DNA of 41,533 bases from SIG603 sp964370115 (lineage in GTDB: Bacteria; Bacillota; Clostridia; Oscillospirales; Acutalibacteraceae), in the NCBI GenBank assembly GCA_964370115.1, contig CAYJIA010000014.1, forward strand, positions 1 to 41,533, in the 5' to 3' direction. Below the pieces are notes generated by a model. That model worked only from the letters and a program-made list of their open reading frames with translations, was not told the DNA's origin and made no database searches. Positions within the stretch are counted from its first letter, which is position 1, and every line of letters begins with the position of its first letter. A program made the position numbers and the translations under genes. Below are positions 6,945 through 14,058 of the stretch, piece after piece.

Positions 6945-8030
6945 ATGTCAAATCGATTATTCCAAGGGATAATTCATCAAATGAAATCACCAATTGACAG
7001 AGTAATAGGCGTTATTGATGAGTCATCTATAATTATTTCTTGTAGTGAACTGTCAAAAATTGGAGAGGTTTGTGAAGAGGTTCCAGCAGATAAATTTATA
7101 TCTGGTGAACACTTCATTGCAAATGGTTATACATTTAAATCTTTTGGTATTGAAAATCATCCAGAATATGCCGTGTTTGTTGCGGGAACAGATGCAGAAG
7201 CCGCAAAATTTGTAGATGTTTTGTCTATTTCACTTGACGGTATAAAAAAATACTACGATGAAAAATATGATAGAAATAACTTTATAAAGAATGTTATCTT
7301 AGACAATATTTTGTCGGGTGATATTTATCTAAAAAGCAGAGAGCTTCACTTTAGTGCAGAAGTTAGCCGTGTTTGTATGATTATAAAAATCGTAAACAAG
7401 ACAGATATCTCTGTATACGATGTAATTCAAAATCTATTCCCAGATAAAAATAGAGATTTTGTTATTAATATAAGTGAAACAGATATTGCACTTGTTAAAG
7501 AAATCAAATCAAATATAGATTCAAAAGACATAGACAAACTTGCAGGCTCAATAGTAGATACACTATCAAGTGAATTTTACACTCATTGTGCCGTGGGTAT
7601 TGGCTCTGTTGTGAGCAATGTAAAAGATTTGGCTAGATCATTTAAAGAGGCACAAACTGCAATAGAAGTAGGAAAAGTTTTCGATACTGAAAAAACTATA
7701 GTAAGATATGACAGCCTTGGTATTGCAAGACTTATATATCAACTTCCAACAACTCTTTGTGATATATTCTTAAGAGAAGTGTTTAAAAGAGGATCAATAG
7801 AATCTTTAGATCACGAGACTTTGTTTACAATTCAAAAATTCTTTGAAAACAACTTAAACGTGTCTGAAACCTCACGTAAACTGTTTGTTCACAGAAACAC
7901 TTTAGTTTATAGACTAGAAAAAATTAAGAAAATTACAGGACTTGACCTTAGAGAATTTGGCGATGCTATCGTATTTAAGGTAGCGTTAATGGTTAAAAAA
8001 TACCTAACTGCAAGTCCACAAAGATTTTGA
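6945..8030 (+). CDS. PucR/CdaR-family transcriptional regulator
   Basis: Probable cytoplasmic transcription factor. The C-terminal 60 residues (about 295-355) carry the PucR-type helix-turn-helix: FFENNLNVSETSRKLFVHRNTLVYRLEKIKKITGLDLR. The middle (about 150-290) resembles the GGDEF-like domain of the CdaR group (HCAVGIGSVVSNVKDLARSFKEAQTAIEVG). The N-terminal 120 residues are a likely sensory domain that I cannot assign. AAAGGAG precedes the ATG at 6945. The gene stands just upstream of ftsEX but has its own promoter, and 157 bases separate it from ftsE. The effector and target genes are not evident. Length is usual for small members of this family. Confidence 0.85.
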   Translation: MSNRLFQGIIHQMKSPIDRVIGVIDESSIIISCSELSKIGEVCEEVPADKFISGEHFIANGYTFKSFGIENHPEYAVFVAGTDAEAAKFVDVLSISLDGIKKYYDEKYDRNNFIKNVILDNILSGDIYLKSRELHFSAEVSRVCMIIKIVNKTDISVYDVIQNLFPDKNRDFVINISETDIALVKEIKSNIDSKDIDKLAGSIVDTLSSEFYTHCAVGIGSVVSNVKDLARSFKEAQTAIEVGKVFDTEKTIVRYDSLGIARLIYQLPTTLCDIFLREVFKRGSIESLDHETLFTIQKFFENNLNVSETSRKLFVHRNTLVYRLEKIKKITGLDLREFGDAIVFKVALMVKKYLTASPQRF

Positions 8031-8082
8031 TTTGTTACACAAATGTTACAAATTAATTCCTTAAAAGAAAATTAACACTATG

Positions 8083-8112
8083 CCCATTGGTATATAATTG
8101 TATACTGATGGG
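8083..8112 (+). promoter_or_regulatory. Imperfect palindrome around a TATAAT box upstream of ftsE
   Basis: CCCAT-NN-GTATA-N6-TATAC-NN-ATGGG is symmetric in both inner and outer arms. A TATAAT lies at 8093-8098 within it; upstream is TTAACA at 8072-8077 with a short 15-bp spacer. It is a candidate promoter with operator for ftsEX. The promoter call is weak. Confidence 0.45.
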
Positions 8113-8187
8113 TATTGTGTCGTAATTGGCATATTATTTTGAAAATTATAAAATGATGCTTTAGCATTGAGACAGTGGAGGAGAGAA

Positions 8188-9099
8188 ATGATAGAATTTC
8201 GCAATGTTTCAAAAGTATATAATAATGGAACAGAAGCTTTACATAATGTAAACTTAAAAATAGATAAAGGCGAATTTGTATTTATAGTCGGTTCATCAGG
8301 TGCCGGTAAAAGTACATTTTTAAAGCTAATTATGTGTGAGGAACGCCCAAACGAGGGACAAATCATAGTTGCAGGCACAGAAGTTACTAGGTTAAAAAAG
8401 AAAAAAATCCCATATATGAGAAGAAAAATGGGAATAGTTTTCCAAGACTTTAGGCTTATTGACCATATGACGGTGTATGACAATGTTGCATTTGCGATGC
8501 GCGTTGTTGGTGCTTCTGGAAGAACGATAAAAAAACGTGTGCCTTATATTTTAAGTCTTGTTGGACTTCAACACAAGGCAAAACACAAACCGAATGAACT
8601 TTCAGGCGGTGAGCGCCAACGTATAGGACTTGCAAGGGCACTTGTAAACAATCCTTCTCTAATTATTGCGGACGAGCCTACGGGTAATATTGACCCAGCT
8701 CTTTCATTTGAAATTGTCGACCTTTTAAACGAGATAAACAAAAGAGGCACGACAATACTTATGGTAACACATGAGCACTCACTGGTTAAACATTTCCATA
8801 AGAGAATTATACAAATACACAGCGGTGAAATCGTTGCGGACACGGCAAGTATTTATACAGAGGTATCACCTAAATCTAAATCGACAACAGCTCAGGTTGT
8901 GTCAGAGATTGAACACGAAAAAGATCAAGAACTTGAAGAATATATCACAAAGCAAGACATTGACGAGGAATTTATTTCTGAGTTTAATGAGGATTACTAT
9001 GAGCAAGAATTGTCTGAAGAAGAGACTCCGCTTGAGTTTGAAATTGGAGACGATGAGATGGAGCTTCTAGTAGGGGAAGGAGATGAGCATAGAGGATGA
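8188..9099 (+). CDS. ftsE: Cell division ATP-binding protein FtsE with an acidic C-terminal extension
   Basis: ABC ATPase that partners with FtsX at the division site and controls peptidoglycan hydrolases. Walker A GSSGAGKST, Q-loop FQDFRLI, signature LSGGERQR, Walker B LIIADEP and the switch His in MVTHEH are all intact within the first 215 residues. The protein is 303 residues, while FtsE is usually about 225-230; the additional 75-80 residues are strongly acidic (for example EEFISEFNEDYYEQELSEEE) and probably disordered. The ATG at 8188 is chosen because GGAGGAG lies just upstream; an earlier in-frame start at 8167 has no such site. The stop overlaps the ftsX start (ATGA), so translation is coupled. 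Confidence 0.94.
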   Translation: MIEFRNVSKVYNNGTEALHNVNLKIDKGEFVFIVGSSGAGKSTFLKLIMCEERPNEGQIIVAGTEVTRLKKKKIPYMRRKMGIVFQDFRLIDHMTVYDNVAFAMRVVGASGRTIKKRVPYILSLVGLQHKAKHKPNELSGGERQRIGLARALVNNPSLIIADEPTGNIDPALSFEIVDLLNEINKRGTTILMVTHEHSLVKHFHKRIIQIHSGEIVADTASIYTEVSPKSKSTTAQVVSEIEHEKDQELEEYITKQDIDEEFISEFNEDYYEQELSEEETPLEFEIGDDEMELLVGEGDEHRG

Positions 9100-10001
9100 G
9101 CAGTATAACTTATTTATTAAAAGAGGGTATAAAAGGCCTTTGGAAAAACAGAACAATGAGTTTTGCCTCTGTTATTGTGCTTGTTTCATGTCTTATACTC
9201 ACAGGAATAGCGGTTCTTATTTCGCTTAATATGGACTCGGCAATGCGTTCGCTTGAATCTGAAAACAGTATCACTGTTTTCTTAGACGAAGACCTACCAC
9301 AGCTTAAGGCTATACAAATTGGCGAACAAATAAGAACTGTAGACAACATAAATAGCGTAGAGTTTGTGAACTCTGAAGACGCACTTATGAATATACTAGA
9401 GACTTTGGAAGACGACGGAACAGTTTTCTCTGAGCTTGCAAACGAAGAGAACTTCTTACCCGATGCCTATACAATATCTATGGCAGAGCTTGATGTATAC
9501 GACCAAACTATAGCGGATATAGAGGCTATAGAAGGCGTTGACTACTGCACTGACTATTCAGTAATAGCAGACACACTAAACGACCTTGACACGCTTATCA
9601 GATACGGAAGCATTGCAATTGTGGCAATTTTGGGTATAGTTGCTTTGTTTATTATATCTAATACTGTTAAAGTTACAATGTTCTCAAGGCGTGTAGAGAT
9701 TAGTATTATGAAATCTGTAGGTGCGACTAACTTGTTTATTAGAATACCGTTTATAGTAGAGGGGCTTATCATTGGGCTTATCTCGGGTGCTATATCGGCA
9801 ACCGTTGTGTTTTTTGCATATGACCAAATCGCGCAAATGGTGTATAGCATGATTACGTTTATCGAAGTAGTCGATATAAGACAATACACATTTTATCTAT
9901 TTGCTGCCTACGGTATTATAGGTGGACTTTTCGGTATTATGGGTGGCGTTATATCAATTGGACGTTATTTGAAAAAAGAAGGCGAAAATGCTGTTATTTA
10001 A
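9096..10001 (+). CDS. ftsX: Cell division protein FtsX
   Basis: Membrane partner of FtsE that transmits ATP hydrolysis to extracellular cell-wall hydrolases. The 301 residues show an N-terminal membrane helix after YLLKEGIKGLWKNRTMSFASVIVLVSC (about 20-42), an extracellular domain (about 45-165), then three further helices near 170-195, 220-245 and 265-290. The cytoplasmic loop VKVTMFSRRVEISIMKSVGATN is the typical FtsX coupling motif. Its ATG overlaps the stop of ftsE by four bases. Length and topology are normal. The complex would act on secreted hydrolases, but none can be tied to it here. Confidence 0.94.
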   Translation: MSSITYLLKEGIKGLWKNRTMSFASVIVLVSCLILTGIAVLISLNMDSAMRSLESENSITVFLDEDLPQLKAIQIGEQIRTVDNINSVEFVNSEDALMNILETLEDDGTVFSELANEENFLPDAYTISMAELDVYDQTIADIEAIEGVDYCTDYSVIADTLNDLDTLIRYGSIAIVAILGIVALFIISNTVKVTMFSRRVEISIMKSVGATNLFIRIPFIVEGLIIGLISGAISATVVFFAYDQIAQMVYSMITFIEVVDIRQYTFYLFAAYGIIGGLFGIMGGVISIGRYLKKEGENAVI

Positions 10002-10054
10002 TTATGAATATTTTGGTTAAAACTGCATATATTTAAAAAAATATTAATTAAATA

Positions 10055-10083
10055 TTGACATCACCTGAAAAAATTTATATAAT
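10055..10083 (+). promoter_or_regulatory. Consensus promoter of greA
   Basis: TTGACA (10055-10060), exactly 17 bp, TATAAT (10078-10083). It lies 54 bases after ftsX and about 57 bases before the greA start. This is one of the strongest sigma-A promoters in the window. Confidence 0.88.
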
Positions 10084-10140
10084 AATAAGATAATTGAAAC
10101 GAATTTAAATCTAATAAAATCATTAAAGGTGGAAATTGTA

Positions 10141-10626
10141 ATGCAAGAAAAACAAATATTTCTTACACAAGAAGGTAAAGAGTCTTTGGAAAAAGAACTT
10201 GAACAACTTGTCACTATGGGAAGAAAAGACGCGGCAGAGAAATTGAAAGTCGCAAGATCTTTTGGTGACCTGTCAGAAAATAGCGAATATGATGAGGCTA
10301 AAAATGACCAAGCTATACTAGAGGCAAGAATTGCTGATTTAGAAGTAATGCTGAAAAAAGCTGTGGTTGTGAACGAGTCAGAACTAAATAAAGAAACTAT
10401 AAACCTTGGCTCAAAAGTAGTTGTTGCAACAAAGGATAGAGACGGAAATGCCATAGAGAGAACTTTCAAAATAGTAGGTTCAAACGAGGCAGATCCAAGA
10501 AACAATAAAATTTCTGATGAATCCGCTGTTGGTAAAGCTCTATTTGGTAAAAAAGCAGGAAAAACAGTAGAGGTTGAAACACTTACAGGAAACGTCGTAA
10601 AGTATAAAATTCTTTCTGTATCCTGA
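10141..10626 (+). CDS. greA: Transcription elongation factor GreA
   Basis: Binds RNA polymerase in its secondary channel and rescues backtracked complexes by stimulating transcript cleavage. The 161 residues show the N-terminal coiled coil with the acidic tip (GDLSENSEYDEAKNDQAILEARIADLE) and a C-terminal FKBP-like domain with SAVGKALFGKKAGKTVEV. The start at 10141 is chosen because AAAGGTGG lies about seven bases upstream; the in-frame GTG at 10129 lies inside that ribosome binding site. It has a consensus promoter of its own, and a hairpin terminator lies between it and lysS. Confidence 0.95.
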   Translation: MQEKQIFLTQEGKESLEKELEQLVTMGRKDAAEKLKVARSFGDLSENSEYDEAKNDQAILEARIADLEVMLKKAVVVNESELNKETINLGSKVVVATKDRDGNAIERTFKIVGSNEADPRNNKISDESAVGKALFGKKAGKTVEVETLTGNVVKYKILSVS

Positions 10627-10644
10627 TTAATAGTTTTAGTTAAG

Positions 10645-10676
10645 TTTAGGGGCGGCAAAAATTGCTGTCCCTTTTT
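10645..10676 (+). terminator. Terminator-like hairpin between greA and lysS, resembling a REP unit
   Basis: AGGGGCGGCAA (10648-10658), loop AAA, TTGCTGTCCCT (10662-10672): an 11-bp stem with two G-U pairs, followed by TTTT. The preceding bases TTTAGGGGCGG resemble the REP unit at 28304. Only 25 bases separate it from the lysS start. Confidence 0.75.
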
Positions 10677-10701
10677 ATTGAATTTGAAAGGAATTGAGAA
10701 T

Positions 10702-12207
10702 ATGTCAGAAAATCATGTAGTAGAAGGACAACAAGAACTTAAAGAAATACTTCAAATTAGAAGGGACAAGCTAAAAACGCTTGATAACTTAGGGAAAAAT
10801 CCATTTCACCAAACAAAGTATGAAGTAAATGCAAATACTGTGGACATAGTAAATAATTTTGTGGAGCCACAAGAGGGCGAAAGCGGAGAGTATGTAAGTA
10901 TTGCAGGACGTATAATGAGCTGGAGAGACATGGGTAAAGTGAGCTTTATGGATCTAAGAGATGCTAAAGGCAGAATTCAGCTTTATGTGAAAATAGACGC
11001 AGTGGGCGAAGAACTATACAAAGAAATACTACAAACTCTTGACATAGGTGATATCGTAGGTGTTAAGGGTGAAGTGTTTAAAACAAGAAGAGGCGAGATA
11101 TCTATTAAAGTAGACAGCTTCCAAATTCTTTGTAAATCACTTTTACCTCTACCTGAAAAATATCACGGCTTAAAAGATGTAGACGCAAGATACAGACAAA
11201 GATATCTTGACCTTATAATGAATCCAGAAGTAAAAGAGACTTTTGTAAAGCGTTCGAAAATAATCTCAGAGATAAGAAGCTTCTTAAACACAAAAGATTA
11301 TATGGAAGTTGAAACTTGCGCACTTAATACAGAGGCGGGAGGCGCGTCTGCAAGACCGTTTATAACACATCATAACAGCCTTGACATAGAGATGTATCTA
11401 AGAATTGCTTTAGAGCTCCACCTAAAACGTCTTATAGTTGGCGGATTTGACAAAGTTTATGAGCTTTCAAAAGTGTTTAGAAACGAGGGTATGGACCCAA
11501 GCCATAACCCAGAGTTTACTATGCTTGAATTATATGAGGCATACACTGATTTCGAGGGCATGATGAACCTCGCAGAAGAGCTAATAAGAACAGTGGCACA
11601 AAATGTTTTAGGCACTACAACTGTGACTTATGGAGAGTTTGAAATAGATTTGGGCAAACCGTTTGCAAGGCTTTCTATGGTTGACGCAATAAAAGAGTTT
11701 GGTGGCGTAGACTTTAACGCAGTTGCAAGCCTAGAAGAGGCGAGGGCAATTGCAAAAGAGCACCATGTCGAATATGAAGAGAGACATAAAAAAGGCGATA
11801 TTATAAACCTATTCTTCGAGAAATATGCAGAGCATAAACTAATCCAACCTACATTTATCACGGGACATCCGACAGATATTTCACCTCTTGCAAAGAAAAT
11901 GCAGTCAAATGGCGAATATACAGAGCGTTTCGAATTGTTCCTAATGGGCAGAGAGTACGCAAATGCATTTAGCGAACTTAACGACCCAATGGATCAACGC
12001 GAGCGTTTTGAAGCTCAAGCGGCGGCAAAAGCGGCGGGAGACGACGAGGCGCAAGGAGTGGACGAAGACTTCTTAACAGCGCTAGAATACGGACTACCAC
12101 CGACAGGCGGTATGGGTATTGGAATAGACAGACTTGTAATGCTTTTAACAAATTCACAAAGCATTAGAGACGTAATCCTATTCCCAACAATGAAACCTAT
12201 AAACTAG
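10702..12207 (+). CDS. lysS: Lysyl-tRNA synthetase, class II
   Basis: Charges tRNA-Lys in the cytoplasm. The 501 residues comprise an N-terminal OB-fold anticodon-binding domain (about 55-150, SIAGRIMSWRDMGKVSFMDLRD) and a class II catalytic domain with motif 2 (KVFRNEGMDPSHNPEFTMLE) and motif 3 (PPTGGMGIGIDRLVMLLT). The start at 10702 is preferred because AAAGGA lies about ten bases upstream; an upstream in-frame TTG at 10678 would include the ribosome binding site. No T-box is visible; expression probably depends on read-through from greA past the intervening hairpin. An ordinary greA-lysS pairing. Confidence 0.96.
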   Translation: MSENHVVEGQQELKEILQIRRDKLKTLDNLGKNPFHQTKYEVNANTVDIVNNFVEPQEGESGEYVSIAGRIMSWRDMGKVSFMDLRDAKGRIQLYVKIDAVGEELYKEILQTLDIGDIVGVKGEVFKTRRGEISIKVDSFQILCKSLLPLPEKYHGLKDVDARYRQRYLDLIMNPEVKETFVKRSKIISEIRSFLNTKDYMEVETCALNTEAGGASARPFITHHNSLDIEMYLRIALELHLKRLIVGGFDKVYELSKVFRNEGMDPSHNPEFTMLELYEAYTDFEGMMNLAEELIRTVAQNVLGTTTVTYGEFEIDLGKPFARLSMVDAIKEFGGVDFNAVASLEEARAIAKEHHVEYEERHKKGDIINLFFEKYAEHKLIQPTFITGHPTDISPLAKKMQSNGEYTERFELFLMGREYANAFSELNDPMDQRERFEAQAAAKAAGDDEAQGVDEDFLTALEYGLPPTGGMGIGIDRLVMLLTNSQSIRDVILFPTMKPIN

Positions 12208-12235
12208 TTGAGAGTGAAGAGTTGCAGTGAAAATC

Positions 12236-12286
12236 CTACACCTAAATTAAAGGTTTTCCGTTGTAGGAGCGGTCATCGGCCGCCCG
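12236..12286 (+). repeat. REP-like element with head-to-head linker
   Basis: GTAG (12263-12266), GAG, then CGGTC-ATC-GGCCG, a stem with one G-U pair. The upstream linker 12236-12266, from CTAC to GTAG, is the same length as 436-466 and differs at only about three positions. The left-hand unit of the pair has been lost, leaving just CCTACA. Confidence 0.65.
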
Positions 12287-12316
12287 AGGTTTCTCCACAA
12301 ATTTCAATCTAATATC

Positions 12317-12344
12317 GTAAGGGAGGGCTTTCGTGCCCTCCCTT
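12317..12344 (+). terminator. Strong hairpin downstream of lysS (terminator or REP-like)
   Basis: AAGGGAGGGC (12319-12328), loop TTTCGT, GCCCTCCCTT (12335-12344): a perfect 10-bp stem. Only a weak T-rich tail follows (GAATTTTACAATTTTT). The preceding GTA gives it a REP-like look as well. Probable end of the lysS transcript. Confidence 0.55.
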
Positions 12345-12358
12345 GAATTTTACAATTT

Positions 12359-12673
12359 TTATTTCTTGTGAAATGCCATGCCAATTAGATTTCCCACTAT
12401 TGCGATAACGCCATAGGCTATAATATATATCCATGCCGTGTAGTTATAGAAAATAAAAATTGTGGGTACAAACAAAATTGCAATAGCGGTAGGGTATAGC
12501 CAGTAAAAACCATTTAGCACGCCATAAAAAAGAGAAGAGATAAGACATATTGCAGGTGTGGCGACAAGCAAAACAAATATTGCCGTACCCGTATCCTTAA
12601 TTACAAGTGGCAGTAAATAAAAACTGAGTACATTCACGATGAAATACGGTATTGCTTTTTTGACTTTAATCAT
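12359..12673 (-). CDS. Small hydrophobic membrane protein, unknown function
   Basis: A 104-residue protein with about four membrane-spanning stretches: AIPYFIVNVLSFYLLPLVI, TAIFVLLVATPAICLISSLF, FYWLYPTAIAILFVPTIFIF and the last helix IYIIAYGVIAIVGNLIGMAF. It ends in HKK. I recognise no family beyond a general resemblance to small integral membrane proteins of Clostridia. The ATG at 12673 is chosen because GGAGGGG lies seven bases upstream; the longer in-frame version would put that site inside the gene. It is a single gene with its own promoter, between lysS and the export operon, and no partner can be inferred. Confidence 0.7.
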   Translation of the reverse strand: MIKVKKAIPYFIVNVLSFYLLPLVIKDTGTAIFVLLVATPAICLISSLFYGVLNGFYWLYPTAIAILFVPTIFIFYNYTAWIYIIAYGVIAIVGNLIGMAFHKK

Positions 12674-12708
12674 AATAGTGCCCCTCCATTTGTATTGATA
12701 ATAACATA

Positions 12709-12737
12709 ATTCTAACACAGAAATAATAAAGTTTCAA
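12709..12737 (-). promoter_or_regulatory. Promoter of the small membrane protein gene
   Basis: Minus strand: TTGAAA (12737-12732), 17-bp spacer, TAGAAT (12714-12709), about 36 bases before the start codon. Confidence 0.6.
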
Positions 12738-12740
12738 CTA

Positions 12741-12771
12741 AAACCGCCCACAATTAATATGTGGGCGGTTT
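12741..12771 (-). terminator. Terminator of the four-gene export operon
   Basis: AAACCGCCCACA (12741-12752), 7-nt loop, TGTGGGCGGTTT (12760-12771): a perfect 12-bp stem ending in a short T-run on the minus strand, 37 bases past the permease stop. Confidence 0.8.
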
Positions 12772-12807
12772 CTTATTGTGTAAAAACTAGTAAAATTTTT
12801 ACTTTTT

Positions 12808-14058
12808 TTATTCATGTCTTAACGCGTCTATTGGGTTTAGGTTTGAGGCTTTTACTGATGGTATTAGGCCGAAAATTATTCCTATTAGCATTGAAAATAG
12901 CACTGCTATCGCTATGGTGACTACATTTATCGACACAGGTGCCGAGGTTAGTCCGGAAATAATTTCCGCCATTGCAATACCTGCGCCTACACCGAGTAGT
13001 CCTCCAAAACTTGTGAGCACTGCGGCTTCGGTCAAAAATTGCATTAGGATTTTCCTTTTTGGAGCGCCTATTGCCTTTTTAAGGCCTATTTCTTTGGTTC
13101 TTTCGGTAACAGATACAAGCATTATGTTCATGACACCTATACCGCCGACTAAAAGAGATATGCTCGCAATCCAAATAAGTTGCTGGTTTGCCGAGTTACT
13201 TAGCTCTTGCAATTCTCTTGCTCTTTGAAGTAAATCCTCTGCACGGTACTTAATTTCTTGGGTGTTTGTGACATACTGGTTTAATATATCTTCTGTATCC
13301 TTACCAGCGGTAGACATTGCTTCTGTAGATGCTGCCTTGACAATTATGCTCTCTGGCTCGTCAAAGTTAAAAACACTAGGCCAAGAGGCGTCTGGTAAAA
13401 AGATTTCTCCCACTCTGCTTTGCATGAATGTGTAGTAGTCGTTTATGTTGTTAATTACAGGCTCAAACTCGTTTGCCTCTTTTACTACACCCACAACTGT
13501 GAATGGGGTTCCTAAAATCTCAATAACTTGACCTATGGGGTCAACCTCGGTAAATATTGTTTCTGACATTACTTCATCAATTAATATTACATTTCTAAAG
13601 TTTTTATAATCGTCTTCTACAAACAATCTGCCTCTATCTAAGATGTAATCGGTGGTGCGCAGATAGTTATTGTCAATACCCAAAAGATTTGCACCTGAAA
13701 TTGCTGTATTATTGTAAAATAATTCATTACCCATGTTTCTGCTCATGAAAAGTGCGGCGTTGTCGACGGTTTCAAGTGCTACAATCTCTTCTAGAGTGGC
13801 GTCGTCTACAACGGGTATGCCCTCGGGGATGCCTTGATATGTTGCATCGTATACCCAGTCGTTTTGGTAAAGCTGGATTTTAACAAGGTTAGTGCCAGCA
13901 CCGATAAGGTTTTTTTGAATTTGCTCGTTGGTTCCCTGTATAGTCGACACGATTGAAATAATGGAGGCTATACCGATAATAATGCCAAGCATTGTAAGGA
14001 AAGAACGCATTTTATGAGACCAAATGCCTTGAAACGAAAGTCTTATATTTTCTCTCAC
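12808..14058 (-). CDS. MacB-type ABC transporter permease (FtsX domain)
   Basis: Integral membrane subunit of a type VII (MacB-like) ABC system, which moves substrates or force across the cell surface. The 416 residues begin with RLSFQGIWSHKMRSFLTMLGIIIGIASII (first helix about 18-38), then a large extracellular MacB_PCD domain (about 45-285), and end with three helices: WIASISLLVGGIGVMNIMLVSV, a second in AAVLTSFGGLLGVGAGIAMAEI, and a third in VTIAIAVLFSMLIGIIFGLIP. TERTKEIGLKKAIGAPKRKI is the ATPase-coupling loop, and PIDALRHE is the classic C-terminus. Its start overlaps the stop of the upstream adaptor gene by four bases. Substrate unknown; peptides, antibiotics or lipoproteins are possible. 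Confidence 0.92.
   Translation of the reverse strand: MRENIRLSFQGIWSHKMRSFLTMLGIIIGIASIISIVSTIQGTNEQIQKNLIGAGTNLVKIQLYQNDWVYDATYQGIPEGIPVVDDATLEEIVALETVDNAALFMSRNMGNELFYNNTAISGANLLGIDNNYLRTTDYILDRGRLFVEDDYKNFRNVILIDEVMSETIFTEVDPIGQVIEILGTPFTVVGVVKEANEFEPVINNINDYYTFMQSRVGEIFLPDASWPSVFNFDEPESIIVKAASTEAMSTAGKDTEDILNQYVTNTQEIKYRAEDLLQRARELQELSNSANQQLIWIASISLLVGGIGVMNIMLVSVTERTKEIGLKKAIGAPKRKILMQFLTEAAVLTSFGGLLGVGAGIAMAEIISGLTSAPVSINVVTIAIAVLFSMLIGIIFGLIPSVKASNLNPIDALRHE

Noticed and set aside
8031..8060. Possible terminator after the PucR-type gene
   Set aside because: Only TTTGT/ACAAA can pair and no T-run follows.
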